A stretch of DNA of 64,000 bases from Neoscytalidium dimidiatum (Eukaryota > Ascomycota > Dothideomycetes > Botryosphaeriales > Botryosphaeriaceae), in assembly GCA_037367355.1 (NCBI GenBank), contig CM074698.1, forward strand, positions 3,100,001 to 3,164,000, read 5' to 3'. This document shows positions 41,958-52,715 of this stretch, piece by piece. The translations under genes were made by a program, and so were the position numbers. The notes beneath the pieces are model-generated. The model did not search any database and was not told the DNA's origin. It saw only the letters and a program-made list of their open reading frames with translations. Position 1 is the stretch's first letter; the number at the start of each line of letters is the position of its first letter.

Positions 41958-42460
41958 ATGTCGGCCAGCGTTCGCACTAAAGAAGATCTCGACCGCTACA
42001 TAACGGCATTCAACTCCAACGACTATGAGGTCTACTCTGCCTACTACGCTCCCGACGTCGAGATGAATCTCGGTGACACCGTGGTTATAGGCAAGGATGA
42101 AATTATTGCGTGGTTCAAGGAAGCACGCAAACGCATTCTTGAGTTCTTGGACGTGGGGCACGTCTTCATAAAAGAGGATGCTGTTGCATTGACAGCCGAT
42201 ATCACCTTCACTGCTCTTGTCGATTTCGACCAGGTATGGTCGAACCCCATGGTAGAGAAATGCGACCACGATGTTTACACTGACATTCGACGAAACAGGC
42301 ATTTCATGATATCGGACCGCCAGTTCTGAAGGGTGGCACCTACAAGGCACCATTCATCGTTTTCTATGATTTGGATGAGCAGGGCCGCTTCAAGACTTTG
42401 AACGCTGGAAGGACCAAGCCTGCACAGGTTACCAAGCCAAGAGTCAACGCGAGGTTGTGA
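41958..42460 (+). CDS. SnoaL-like / NTF2-fold protein (possible polyketide cyclase or isomerase)
   Basis: 145 residues in two exons, 41958-42233 and 42299-42460, with a 65-base GT..AG intron. The pattern is that of the SnoaL-like NTF2 fold: an N-terminal helix (KEDLDRYITAFNSNDYEVYSAYY), then APDVEMNLGD, a helix around IIAWFKEARKRILEF and a curved beta-sheet with F.D.....FHDI. Such small cone-shaped proteins act as cyclases, isomerases or dehydratases in polyketide and other pathways, though many have unknown function (family knowledge). Its position between an SDR and an FAD oxidase supports a catalytic role in the small group. There is no signal peptide. Confidence 0.82.
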
Positions 42461-43167
42461 TTACTTGGAAGTTCGAAGTGCAGACATTGAGATGGAGTCA
42501 CCATCCATGGGGAGAAACATGTAAATACCTCGTCAGCTTTTTCTTGAAAGCTCATTAGTTCAATTGATTAATGAACTCCGCTCTTTAATATCTATCATTG
42601 ATACGATTTGTCAGGGTCAATTCATGAGGTCCACGCTAACCATTAACACCTCTCCTCCTAAGCAATGTAAGAATATCTTGTAGACGATTACATAGATTGT
42701 GTCTCTGAGGCATCAAAGCGCTCAGCCCATGTTTGAATACAGAGAATCGAAAATCATATGGACGTGTGAGATTGCAGTAAAAAAAAGCATAATACTTCAG
42801 CCATAAGTTATCATGTTGTATTCAGACTGAACATGCTAAAGCCTTCCATAAGTCAGATGTTGAGGTTCAGACTTCCATATCCCACGTGTCAGATCTTTGG
42901 TAGACAATTGAACTCTGTCTCAGAATCCGAAATGCACTAGAATATGGATCATCAAATTATCAATTAGGTCTGAGCAGGGCGGGGTTCCCGGTGGCTACGT
43001 AGGAAAGCCACCGGGGATCGAGTGGGGACTTCGGTGGCTACCCGCGAGCCGCGTGGCTCTCTCTCCCTGTAGGCTGTAGAACACAGAGTACAAAATGCTC
43101 GTACCTTTCGGAACCTTGCCGAAGAGCAGCTCTTCCATCACGCAACGAAATCACGAACCTTACCAAC
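42461..43167. promoter_or_regulatory. FAD oxidase promoter with inverted CCGGTGGC repeat
   Basis: About 700 bases, AT-rich on the left and GC-rich near 42970-43070. A perfect eight-base inverted repeat, CCGGTGGC at 42988-42995 and GCCACCGG at 43007-43014, has an 11-base spacer, and a second copy of the element, TCGGTGGCTAC, lies at 43031-43041. These sites lie 127-180 bases before the ATG, a normal distance for activator sites in fungi. Confidence 0.6.
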
Positions 43168-44623
43168 ATGTCGCCCGTTCCTCATAGCCTGACTCCTGTC
43201 TCGGAAGGGTACGAAAAGGCCCGGCGCCGGTATTTCAACGCCCGCCTTCCCGACATCAAACCCGCGGAAATCTACACGCCGAAGACCACGGCCGAGGTCG
43301 TGTCCATCATCAAGCATGCGAAGAGCGGGGGCCTGAAAGTCGGCGTTCGGTCCGGCGGTCACCTGTTCTTCGCCTTCTCGCTGGTGGAGAAGGGCATCCT
43401 GATCGACACGAAGCAGCTGAACAAGAATGTCGATTTCGACTCCAGGACCAAGATCGTCTCTTTCAGTCCCGGGCATGTTGTCGAGGAGTTGGCCACGCAG
43501 CTCCTGGCGCTGAACCGTTTCCTGCCCTGGGGCCATTCGCGGACTGTTGGCATCGGCGGTTTCCTGCTGGCGGGTGGTCAGGGCTGCTTTGGGCGGGGGT
43601 GGGGGTACACTAGCGGCTCGTGGATCACCCAGCTCGAAGTCGTCACCCCGAGCGGCGAGGTGGTCATCGCCAGCAAGACACAGAATCCGGATCTCTTCTG
43701 GGCGTTCCCGGGCAGCGGCCAGGGCTTCTTCGGCGTGATCACCCGGATCTGGGCGAGGACGATCCCAGCCAAGACGCCGTTCGATACAACCATCATCGTC
43801 GACTCGACCGACATCTTCAAGCCGCTGTTGAAGTGGGTGTTGCAGCAAACGGAGAAGGTGCCGAAGTATGGCGTGGATCTGTTCTATTTGACTTTCCGCT
43901 CCGACATGGAGGAGCCCGGAGACGGAACTGCATCCGACAAACCGCGCATCATGTTCGTGATCAACCAGACTGTCTACGTTGATTCGCTAGAGGAAGCGAA
44001 GACTATCACTAGCCCTTGGGACGTTCTTCCCGAGCAATTTCAGCCCTACGTCGTTCAAAGAATACCGCTGTTGAAAAGAACTTGGCCGGATCTGTGGGCT
44101 CTGCAGGAGAAATTCCAGCCCAATGGTAATGGAGAGCGATGGAGCGTCGATAGCATTTTGCCCGACCCAAAGATTCCCCTTGATCAGGTAAGTCTAAGAT
44201 CTACTGATTACGTGACATTGGGCTAACAAAAAGCAGGTTGTTGATGCCATTACACCTGTCATGTATGACCTTCCTACCCGGCAATCTACCGGGACCATCG
44301 CCCCAATGGAGTATTACCCGGATGAGGCCGATCAAGCCTTGAGCTTGCCTCAGAAAATGTATATCTCATTCATGGGCTGCTGGAAAGATCCCGCGCGAGA
44401 TACCCAGCTGGACGAGCACCGACGTAAAGTATTCGAGAAGGCCGATAAAGTTAGCGTCGGCGTATACGTCGCGGACTTCAACGAGAGTCAAAAACTCTCC
44501 AAGGTGATGACGGACTCAGCACTCAAGAAATGGCTCCAGATCAGGGCCAAGTGGGATCCGTTAGAAATGTTTGTGGGTTATAGAGGGTTCAGCAAAGCTC
44601 TCGAAAACGATGTGAAGCTTTGA
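43168..44623 (+). CDS. FAD-binding oxidoreductase, PCMH/berberine-bridge type (second)
   Basis: 468 residues in two exons, 43168-44187 and 44237-44623, with a 49-base intron. The FAD-binding fold is clear: VRSGGHLFFAF with the likely FAD-linked histidine, GHSRTVGIGGFLLAGGQGC and NPDLFWAFPGSGQGFFGV. The C-terminal half follows the substrate-domain pattern of fungal FAD-linked oxidoreductases, but I do not see a strong BBE NxxxY tail, and the end (MFVGYRGFSKALENDVKL) differs from the oxidase at 18995-20514. There is no secretion signal. It probably oxidises the product of the SDR/SnoaL-like pair. The upstream promoter shares its motif with theirs. Confidence 0.88.
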
Positions 44624-45266
44624 GACTCGGCATGTAGAGAGTTGAGGCCAATCTTGAGAGTGGCCCAAATCGGAACAAGTTTTTATTTTTTCAAAAATCA
44701 TGTATAATTAGCCAGATTAGTCATTAGAGAATGCGTAAGTACTTCTTCTGAATTCAGGCAATCTACATTAAAGTCGCTAAACTCCTTAGTACCTTCACAG
44801 AAAGACATGATCAAAGGAGATTTTCAAGGGAAAGAATCTTATATAATATACATTTTTGACGGCAATCACGAACTACTGTCGTTCGTGATCCCTGAGGAGT
44901 GAAGATACACTCTTGATTTTGAATGTGTACACGGAAGAGGCGAGGTCCGAAAAGGCCGATCCCGGCCGAGACCATAGATTCACGTAGCCCCGGTAAGGCT
45001 GGGACATCCCTTGGCTTGCAGATCGACAACGTAATTCTCATGTGTCTAGTTGCGGCTGCAGCTGGTATGTATAGGTGTTCGCCGGATTTGTAAGGAAGCG
45101 AGGCAGGGAGATCCCGCCCGAGACCGATTCTGCCACGCTTCCCCTTGAACGCGTTCCTCATCCGTCCTTTTGCTTTTGGCTTTAAGCTTTCACACAGTCA
45201 CCAGCTACTCCGTTTGGCTCATCTATTGCCTGTCTCTGTTTCTCTAAAGTTCCGCGTTTCTCCGCT
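44624..45266. other. Intergenic region, promoter of C2H2 regulator
   Basis: About 640 bases. No CCGGTGGC element was found here by eye, and no gene is recognised. The last 80 bases are a pyrimidine-rich leader. Confidence 0.5.
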
Positions 45267-47813
45267 ATGACTGAAGGATGCAGCGGCTTGTCAGATCAGG
45301 AATCTTCCAGTCGCACCAACCGCGTACCAGCCAGTCGCTTTACTTGCTCACAGTGCAACGCCACATTCAATCGATCCGCACACCTGAGGCGTCATCAAAG
45401 AACACGTGAGTTTTCATCTTCGGATCATCCTGCTCTCGCCGAGCTTACACTAGTAGACCGCGGAGAGAAGCCCTACACCTGCCAATACTGTCCGGTGGCT
45501 TCGTCTCGCAAAGATGTGATTGTCCGACACACAAGGAACTTCCATCCAAAAGCGAGTTTACATCTTGCGAATCTTTCTAATCAAATACAGTATTCGTCTT
45601 CCTCAGACTCCAGGAGATGGACCTTCACTACGGCACCTGGTTGCCAAGCTCAAGCAGCTGATGTCGCGCACTTTCTATCATCAGAAAATCCACCTTTCCT
45701 CATGCCCCTGTCAAATGGTGTAGACGACCTCGAAATGGAAACACATTTCGACATGGATCTAACGGAATTCGACCGTCATCTTCAGAGTACCCTTCAAGGA
45801 GTAGCACTCAGTTCCTCCGTGGACTCTCGATTTTCGGGTTCCCATCTGTTTGACTTCTCCGAATCCATTGTCACCATGTATCCTCCCCAGGAGCTAAGAA
45901 TGGAGACACCTACCACTGGTCCTGGAGCTTTCCGAACCTCACATACTGAATCATTGAGTTCAAGTCCGTCTTTTGTGGGAGATGAAAGCAGCGATGCGGA
46001 GCTGCCTGCAAGCTACTTTTCTTTCGGAGAAGATGACTACCTACAGGTGCGAGCAAACATGGTGGACTCCGACCTTTGCAATACACTCTCAGGCTTTCAT
46101 TTTCCAACAAGATTTGCTATGAGTCGATTTCTGAAGGCATTCTTTAATCATATGGCCCCGCACTTCCCTATAGTCCACCAGCCAAGCTTTGATATCCGCA
46201 GTACTCCTCGTACGTCAGCCACTACTGCGCCCCGAAGGTAATCTGACAAATCACGTGAACAGCACCATTATTGTTGGAAATCATGGCATGCGGCGCACTG
46301 TATCTAAGTGAACATACCACAGCTGCTGCAATGCACGCAGCCTCGCTGCAACTAATTTCTGAGGTAATATTAATCGTTCAGTAGCCTAGAAGTCTCTTCA
46401 AGCTAAATCTTTCTATCCTTTAGACTATTTATGCAAGCTATCTAACAAACATAGTAGACTGAACGCTTGATACTCTCGGGAAAGAAAGACTGCGAATTCC
46501 AACTCTGGCTGCTGCAAGCATATCTGCTCATTAGCTACTTCGGTACCTACGGTGGAAGCACAGAGATGGAGCAGCGGGCAGTACATACTTTCCCATTCAC
46601 TGTTATGGTATGGGAGAGTGAAACGTCTCTACTTTATTCCAAAATCACTAAGTTCCATGCAGTTAGCCGAGGAAGCTCTTCAGAAATTGAACCTTGAGCC
46701 GGCAACAACGTACGAAGATTGGGTTGCCCGAGAAACAATCGGCCGGTAATCAAGTCATGCTTCTCAGATCTATCCATAAATCAGCTGATATGAAAGCAGT
46801 TGCGCTAGCGCCACAATTGTTTTAGCAGCAGCATTCGGTTCTCTCGGGAAAGAAAGAAATTTTACTCCGCCCATACTCGAAGCCAAATTCCCTCTCCCTT
46901 CAACAACACAGGAGTGGCAGAAAGATAAGCAAAGCTGGAGTGGCCCCGTTAAAACTCAATTCAGCTCCGATGTTGGAGCCACAATCATGGCGGGTCAGCG
47001 CCCTGCGCTGCCGCTCACTGAGTTCGGCTTCGTCACCATGATATCAGCCACTCTCGCGCGCGTCTGCTCCTTTGAATCGCTTGCCAGCCCGCATCACAGA
47101 GACTTATATACCATATTCATTGACAAGATGGATGTGTCTGTGCAAGTTATCGATTCAATGCTGAAAGACCACATAAGCAGGTTGATTCTGAGATCTGCGC
47201 CAACGCCACTCATACAGTGTGCCTTTTCCCTGCTGAATTCCGTCTATTATCATCTATATGGAAGCCATCAATTGGCCAGTATGAAACAGTTGCTGCGCTC
47301 GCCATCCATTTTAGGGACACCAGAAGGCTTCCAGAGTTTTTATGAAATAGGAAGATCTCCCAAGTTGGAAAAGGCTTTGCTACGAGCAGCCGAATCTCTC
47401 CGAGCTGACTCCCGGCTGGGTCTGAAGTACATGCAGAAAGTAGCGCCCCGTAGGTTTGCACCTCTGTGTGCAACTGCGTGCTGCGAAGGTGGTGCGTATC
47501 ATCCCCGAACCATCCAAATTTTGGCTTGAGAAATCCAGAATGTAAGGTTGACCGTACTGCATTTGTAGCTCTCCTCCTGTTTTGGTATATGCAAGTCAGA
47601 GACTCCACTTTTCAGCTACAGCCGAACGCAGTCCTGGATTCGTTAATCAGGGATGCAGTATCGGAGATGGGGAGCCTTGATAACACGGAGCAAGATCAAT
47701 GTTCGGCCTTACCTCTCGCCGCATCTGCGGAATTACTTGAAGAAGGCTCGGTTTGGAAGTGTAAGGGCAAACCCCATCCAGCTGTTTTAGGGACTTACTT
47801 ACGAGAAATCTGA
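45267..47813 (+). CDS. C2H2 zinc-finger / fungal-specific transcription factor
   Basis: 720 residues in seven exons: 45267-45405, 45457-46209, 46263-46363, 46458-46607, 46663-46745, 46800-47491 and 47569-47813. All introns have GT..AG ends and phases agree. Finger 1 uses C27, C30, H43, H47 and finger 2 C55, C58, H71, H76; the first intron splits the linker THRGEKPY. The fungal transcription-factor domain follows (HFPIVHQPSF, PPLLLEIMACGALYLS, then LQAYLLISYFGTYGG) and ends with FAPLCATACCEG. This layout (two C2H2 fingers plus the fungal_trans domain) is common among regulators of metabolism and conidiation. It lies next to the SDR, SnoaL-like and oxidase genes in the same direction as the last two, so it could be their regulator; that is inference from position. 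Confidence 0.85.
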
Positions 47814-49213
47814 AAAAGGGCCATGCACAGTATCAAAGCGCCTGAGAGGTTTGATAACACAAATGAGGCATGCCGGAACGGCATCGCTGCTAGCACAGTA
47901 GTCTTTACCGTTGAGCCAAAGAGTGCATTAAGGAACATGTCCATCACGCTGGAAGACCACAAGCAAACAAAAAAAAAAAGATCATATGAGAAGAAACCGC
48001 CGAAGAAACTCCAATATCGAAAGAATTTCGCATGTGATTCGAGTTGCTAAGCAGTTTGGGTGTGGCTACGACATGACCGTACGAGGCTGCGAATAATCGA
48101 GGTTCTTACCACAAGGCAGCAATGAAGATCAATAATAGCGTCCTTTCAATATCCAAACCGAACAAAAAAAAAAAAAAGGAGATGGTTTGCTTCTCTTCTC
48201 CTGGGCGTGAAAGTGGTTGAGTAGAATCAAGGTGGTTTGAGCGTGGTGTTGGGCTCCGCTCTCGCATAAGGAGCACCGAGTAAGTCGTGACGACAGGCGT
48301 TTCAGGACGGAAAGCCGGCCCGTCGCTCCTCAACTCTCTCACCCCACCATTATACTTCAAACATTGCTGATTCGCACAATGTCGATTTATCCGCTCTCCA
48401 ATGCGCACAATGACTCTCGATGCATGACTGTTAAGTCCGATAAGCTCGGGGTGCTTTAAAGAGAACGGCATTGCAAAAAGAAAGGAGATGCACTCTGTGC
48501 TGCTATGCCGCCAAACGGGAGAGGATCAACATCGCTCCTCCTTTAGCAGCCGCCAACTGACAATCTGCCGTACACAAGCTCCGTGCCAGAATGAAACAAG
48601 CTTCCCCACAGGCGCTCAGGAAGCACGGAAAAGGCACCCGCAAGGTCGCGTTCTTTTCTTTCCCTCATGATGCAAGAGCGCTGTTGCGCCACGTCCTTCT
48701 ATCGCGGTTAGCCATCTACATGGATCAAGCAACACAAGCGTTGATTGCAGGGCACTGGGCGGAAGCGCCCTCCACTTAAACCTGTTTCGAGGCCTTGGCC
48801 TATCGCCTTGGGTCTGTGACAAGCTTTCTTGCGGGAAGGCGCCCTGCCGATCTCCTTTATTGTGGAGACCCTTGTCCGTTTATTTTATCCCGGAGTGTGG
48901 CGGACCAGCCGGTTATTTCGTTTATGCTGCCTGTTCCTCGGAGCACGACCGCATGAAACGACATCATGACCATGACAACATGAGCGGTGTTTGCAGCAAG
49001 CGCTCGGCTGTTGTCTCGAAACGGTGTAGGTATAAAGGTAAATGTTTCCTCTGTCCTGGACTGGTTCCCTTTTCGTCAGGCCACTCGCGCTCCAGGATAC
49101 CACTGCAATCGAGCCCGGTTGCTCGACTCTCTTTCCAGTCACGCTCTCTTTCGCCGTGATTTTCTTGTGAAATATTGTCCCTTCTCTACCGCTCTCTTTC
49201 CCTACGTTCCACC
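47814..49213. other. Intergenic region, promoter of GH5 endoglucanase
   Basis: 1.4 kb with A-rich runs near 47975 and 48165. Frames of up to 121 codons on the minus strand (48106-48471) show no family features. The region upstream of 49214 is pyrimidine-rich, as expected for the promoter of a secreted-enzyme gene. Confidence 0.5.
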
Positions 49214-50357
49214 ATGAGAGCAACCACCCTCGCTACCGTGGCGTCCTTCCTTTACGCCTCGGCCACGCGTGCTGCACCCACCAGCACCCTCAAAGCCGCC
49301 GCCGCCTCCAAGGTCAAGTTTGCTGGTGTTAATATCGCCGGCTTCGACTTCGGTTGCGGCACCGATGGCACTTGCACGCAGACGGCGCAGACGGTCACCG
49401 ACCCAATCACCGCGTCTGACGGCCAGGGGCAAATGGACCACTTCGTCAATGACGACAAGCTGAACGCCTTCCGGCTGCCGGTCGGCTGGCAGTACCTGGT
49501 GGCGAACCAGCTGGGCGGAGATCTGGACGCGACCAACGCCGGCAAGTACGACACGCTGGTGCAGGGCTGCCTCAAGTCGGGCGCGGAGCTGTGCATCATC
49601 GACATCCACAACTACGCGCGCTGGAACGGGCAGATCATCGGGCAGGGCGGCCCGTCCAACGACGACTTCGTCTCGCTGTGGAAGCAGCTGGCGGCCAAGT
49701 ACAAGGACGACGCCAAGGTCGCGTTCGGCGTCATGAACGAGCCGCACGACGTGCCGGACATCAACAAGTGGGCCGACACCGTGCAGGCCGTCGTTACGGC
49801 CATCCGCAACGCCGGCGCGACGACCCAGTACATCTTGCTGCCGGGCAACGACTACACCAGCGCCGCTGCTTTCATCGACAACGGTTCGGCGGCGGCGCTC
49901 AGCAAGGTCAAGAATCCGGATGGCACCACGGACAACCTGATCTTTGATGTGCACAAGTACCTTGACAGCGATAACTCGGGCACCCACACGGAATGTGTGA
50001 CGAACAACATCGACGACGCTTTCAAGCCGCTGGCCGACTGGCTGAGGCAGAACAAGCGCTTGGCCATCAACACCGAGAGCGGTGGCGGCAACACGGACTC
50101 GTGCGAGAAGTACTTCTGCGAGCAAATCCAATATCTGAAGTAAGTCATGGCAGCGATTCCCCTCGCGTTTCAAGTGGTAGAAATTAACCTTGTCCAGCCA
50201 AAATGCCGATGTCTTCCTCGGCTACACTGCCTGGTCTGCTGGTGGGTTTGACCAGACTTATGAGCTTGTGCAGACGCCTATCAAGCAGTCGGACGGCTCG
50301 TATAAAGATACGGCGCTGGCGCAGAAGTGCACTGTCGGCGCTTGGGCGAACGCTTAA
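49214..50357 (+). CDS. Secreted GH5 endo-beta-1,4-glucanase
   Basis: 361 residues in two exons, 49214-50139 and 50198-50357, with a 58-base intron; ATG in CACCATGA context. A signal peptide is visible (residues 1 to about 20, MRATTLATVASFLYASATRA). The GH5 pattern is complete: VNIAGFDFGC at strand 1, NAFRLPVGWQYLV, IDIHNYARWNG, the acid/base glutamate in GVMNEPHD and the nucleophile glutamate in INTESGGGN. Cysteines around TDSCEKYFC match family disulfides. No cellulose-binding module is present. It would hydrolyse plant cell-wall glucans outside the cell, pointing to a plant-associated or saprotrophic lifestyle. It appears unrelated to the neighbouring metabolic genes. Confidence 0.94.
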
Positions 50358-51584
50358 GATCCATAGAAAGCGTTGATCGGCAAATAGTGAATCCTTCGTA
50401 TGTAAATATGCAGAAAGAGAAACCTGTTTTCAATTACCACAAAGATCAAACTTAAACTTGATATGAAAATCGCCACGCCTTCGACCCGCCAGATGAAAAG
50501 AGCCTGCCAACAATCACCCCCGCATTGATGATAAGCTTAGCATTTCACGATTTCAAACGCTTGTACAGCCCTGACGCTTGTATAGCCCTGGCGCTAAAAC
50601 AAGTTGTATCACCCCAAACATTGGCATATCTCTCAATTACTCGACGACTAGCTCATCATTTTCCATTATTTTGACCACCCTCGACACTCGACAGACGCGG
50701 AGAGGTGACGGCCCAGTCACCGCGCCGCATCTCAGGAAGCTTGGATAACTTTATAGCTTTCTGCAAGGTTACGGAAAGGTGCTGCCAGACTCGCAGCCCC
50801 TTCTGGTATGCTGTCGGTTCCGAGACGAGGTACCACACATGGTAAATTTGTTGAAACACCTCGAATTCGAGCGTGTTCGCGAAGAACCCCTAGTCGGCTT
50901 CCTGAGAAAGGACAGCCGAAGTAAGTACAGCAGACATACGCATCCATTGCTTCAACGTCAATGGGTGTAACAATGAATCATTGTAAGGTAGCTTTATTAC
51001 TGAATAAGTTATGATAAGTCTTGTATACCTCCGATACAGATGGTTCATACCTTCGTACGACGTGCTAAAATGATACATCATGCACTCAAAGCTCTGGCCC
51101 AAGCCAAAGCTCTGGCCTCAGCGGAAACCCATCCAGAGTTTGCAAAGACTACCGGAAAGGACATCAGCAGTCATGATTGCTACGGCAACCAAGCCTTGAA
51201 CGAAGAGTTGGTGATAGCTTCTGCCACAAGTTTCAAGCCGACGTTTCAAATCCAGCACGCTCGCGAATTCGGAAACAACGGTGCTTTAGTGTAATAAGTA
51301 GTTATAGTGCAATGGTGGCACGTCTGTAAATTCCGAGGGCAGTTCTGCAATCGAATCGATCAACTTCTTGAATTAGCTAATGACCTCATCATCAGTAATA
51401 TGGGCTCCGGGGTCGGAAGAGAGTATGCTCTCAATTATATCAATAAGCACCCTCTTGTTTGAATGCTCGGAAATGATGGCGTCAATATGCTTATACGTAT
51501 TGAAGTTGCTCGTGCCGACGTCGCCGGGTTGGTCGTGGGCGAATCTGGAGTGTTTTCTATTCTTTGAAGTCTTCCAGCGGAAAG
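50358..51584. other. AT-rich stretch with no intact gene
   Basis: 1.2 kb with many stop codons in all frames. The strip next to the kinase remnant may contain further decayed coding material on the minus strand, but I could not align it to anything. Confidence 0.4.
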
Positions 51585-52064
51585 TCAGCGAGGGCTGGGA
51601 TTTGTCTCTAGCTTCTCCTCCACACGGTCGAGATAGACTGCAAGATCACACTCAGCAGCAGGTTGTATGAGAACACCGCAAAATGTATTTCCCCGAATAT
51701 AGCTGCCTATAACCACGGTGATATGTCGTCTTGTCAAGCGATTATGGGCCTTGACTTCCCTTTGCATCTCCCGCAGCCTGTCTTGATGAAAGTTCCATCT
51801 CATCTCTTTCAGAACCAGTATGTGTCCCGTGGCTTTGGTTTCTACCTTTTCGATAAGGCGAAACCTGCCGTACCCGAGCACGCTACGTTTCTCGAAATGT
51901 AGCTCTTCGTCGAGGCCGAATTTACAATCAACAGCTGTCGCCACATGCACACCATTGACGCTCCATTCTGGCTCGCAGGCAGGTGATTTCTTCTCTGGGG
52001 AAGGGCAGTTCGAAAAATCCATCTCGTGCACGTCCATTGTCTCATGGGTATTGAGAGGAATCAC
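51585..52064 (-). pseudogene. Protein-kinase N-lobe remnant
   Basis: A 159-codon minus-strand frame with the beginning of a protein-kinase domain: GYGRFRLIEKVE at the Gly-rich loop, LVLKEM with the ATP-binding lysine, and strand 3-4 text (HNRLTRRHITVVIGSYIRG, then GVLIQPAAECDLAVYLD near the hinge). The frame stops before the catalytic HRD, DFG and APE segments, and I cannot find these in any frame further along the minus strand. It looks like the leftover of a serine/threonine kinase gene, of the kind often fused to ankyrin repeats in fungi. The low-GC, stop-rich context agrees with decay. Confidence 0.5.
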
Positions 52065-52715
52065 TAGGATGTGTGTAGGACAGTATCAAGGCCACTAGCC
52101 TTTACTGGAAATAGTAGGGCGTCTTACTTTTTCAGTTCGAAAATGTAAGCCTCAACCTCGCCCGCTCACGTTGTGAAGCCGTTAAAAATCGGTCCAAATG
52201 CAGACCCTGCAGAATACATTGAATACTACTACTTACAGTAACGATGGCTCTCTAACTTGTTTTTCTGAGGCCAGCTATAAAACCTGTCTCCTATTTAGGA
52301 GCTGGCTCATGACATGCGCCGATTTTCCGGCCGTAATCAGTCTTCGCTAGTGGATCCGGGGATCTTGTTCCTGCGAACCTCACGAGACTTCTGGGCCAGG
52401 GCTGTTCTTCATGTGGAGGGCGGAGCGCCGTGGTTTAAGCGGTCGAGTATGTGAGGTTTGACGGCCTTTGATCATGGAAAGCTAAGTGATTTGCGGTACT
52501 CTACGTTGCCCGAGGATTGATTCAACTCTATGAACGTACTACAGCTGGCTATGGCAATACACAGAGTCTAACATATTGTAATCCTCCATGAGTCAGGCAC
52601 GCAAATAGCAGCCAGCACTCACTGACAGAAAGAATCGTCGGCACTTTCTTCTTTGAACGAGTGGCACCCCAACCATCTTCCACCTCTCCCCGCATCCCCC
52701 AATCTCCGCCCCCCC
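52065..52715. other. Intergenic region left of GMC oxidoreductase
   Basis: 650 bases; contains the GMC gene's 3' end and a C-rich stretch near 52680-52735. No gene recognised. Confidence 0.5.

Noticed and set aside
49202..50173. 323-codon minus-strand frame opposite the endoglucanase
   Set aside because: Antisense to a GH5 gene with signal peptide and both catalytic glutamates; valine/arginine-rich shadow.
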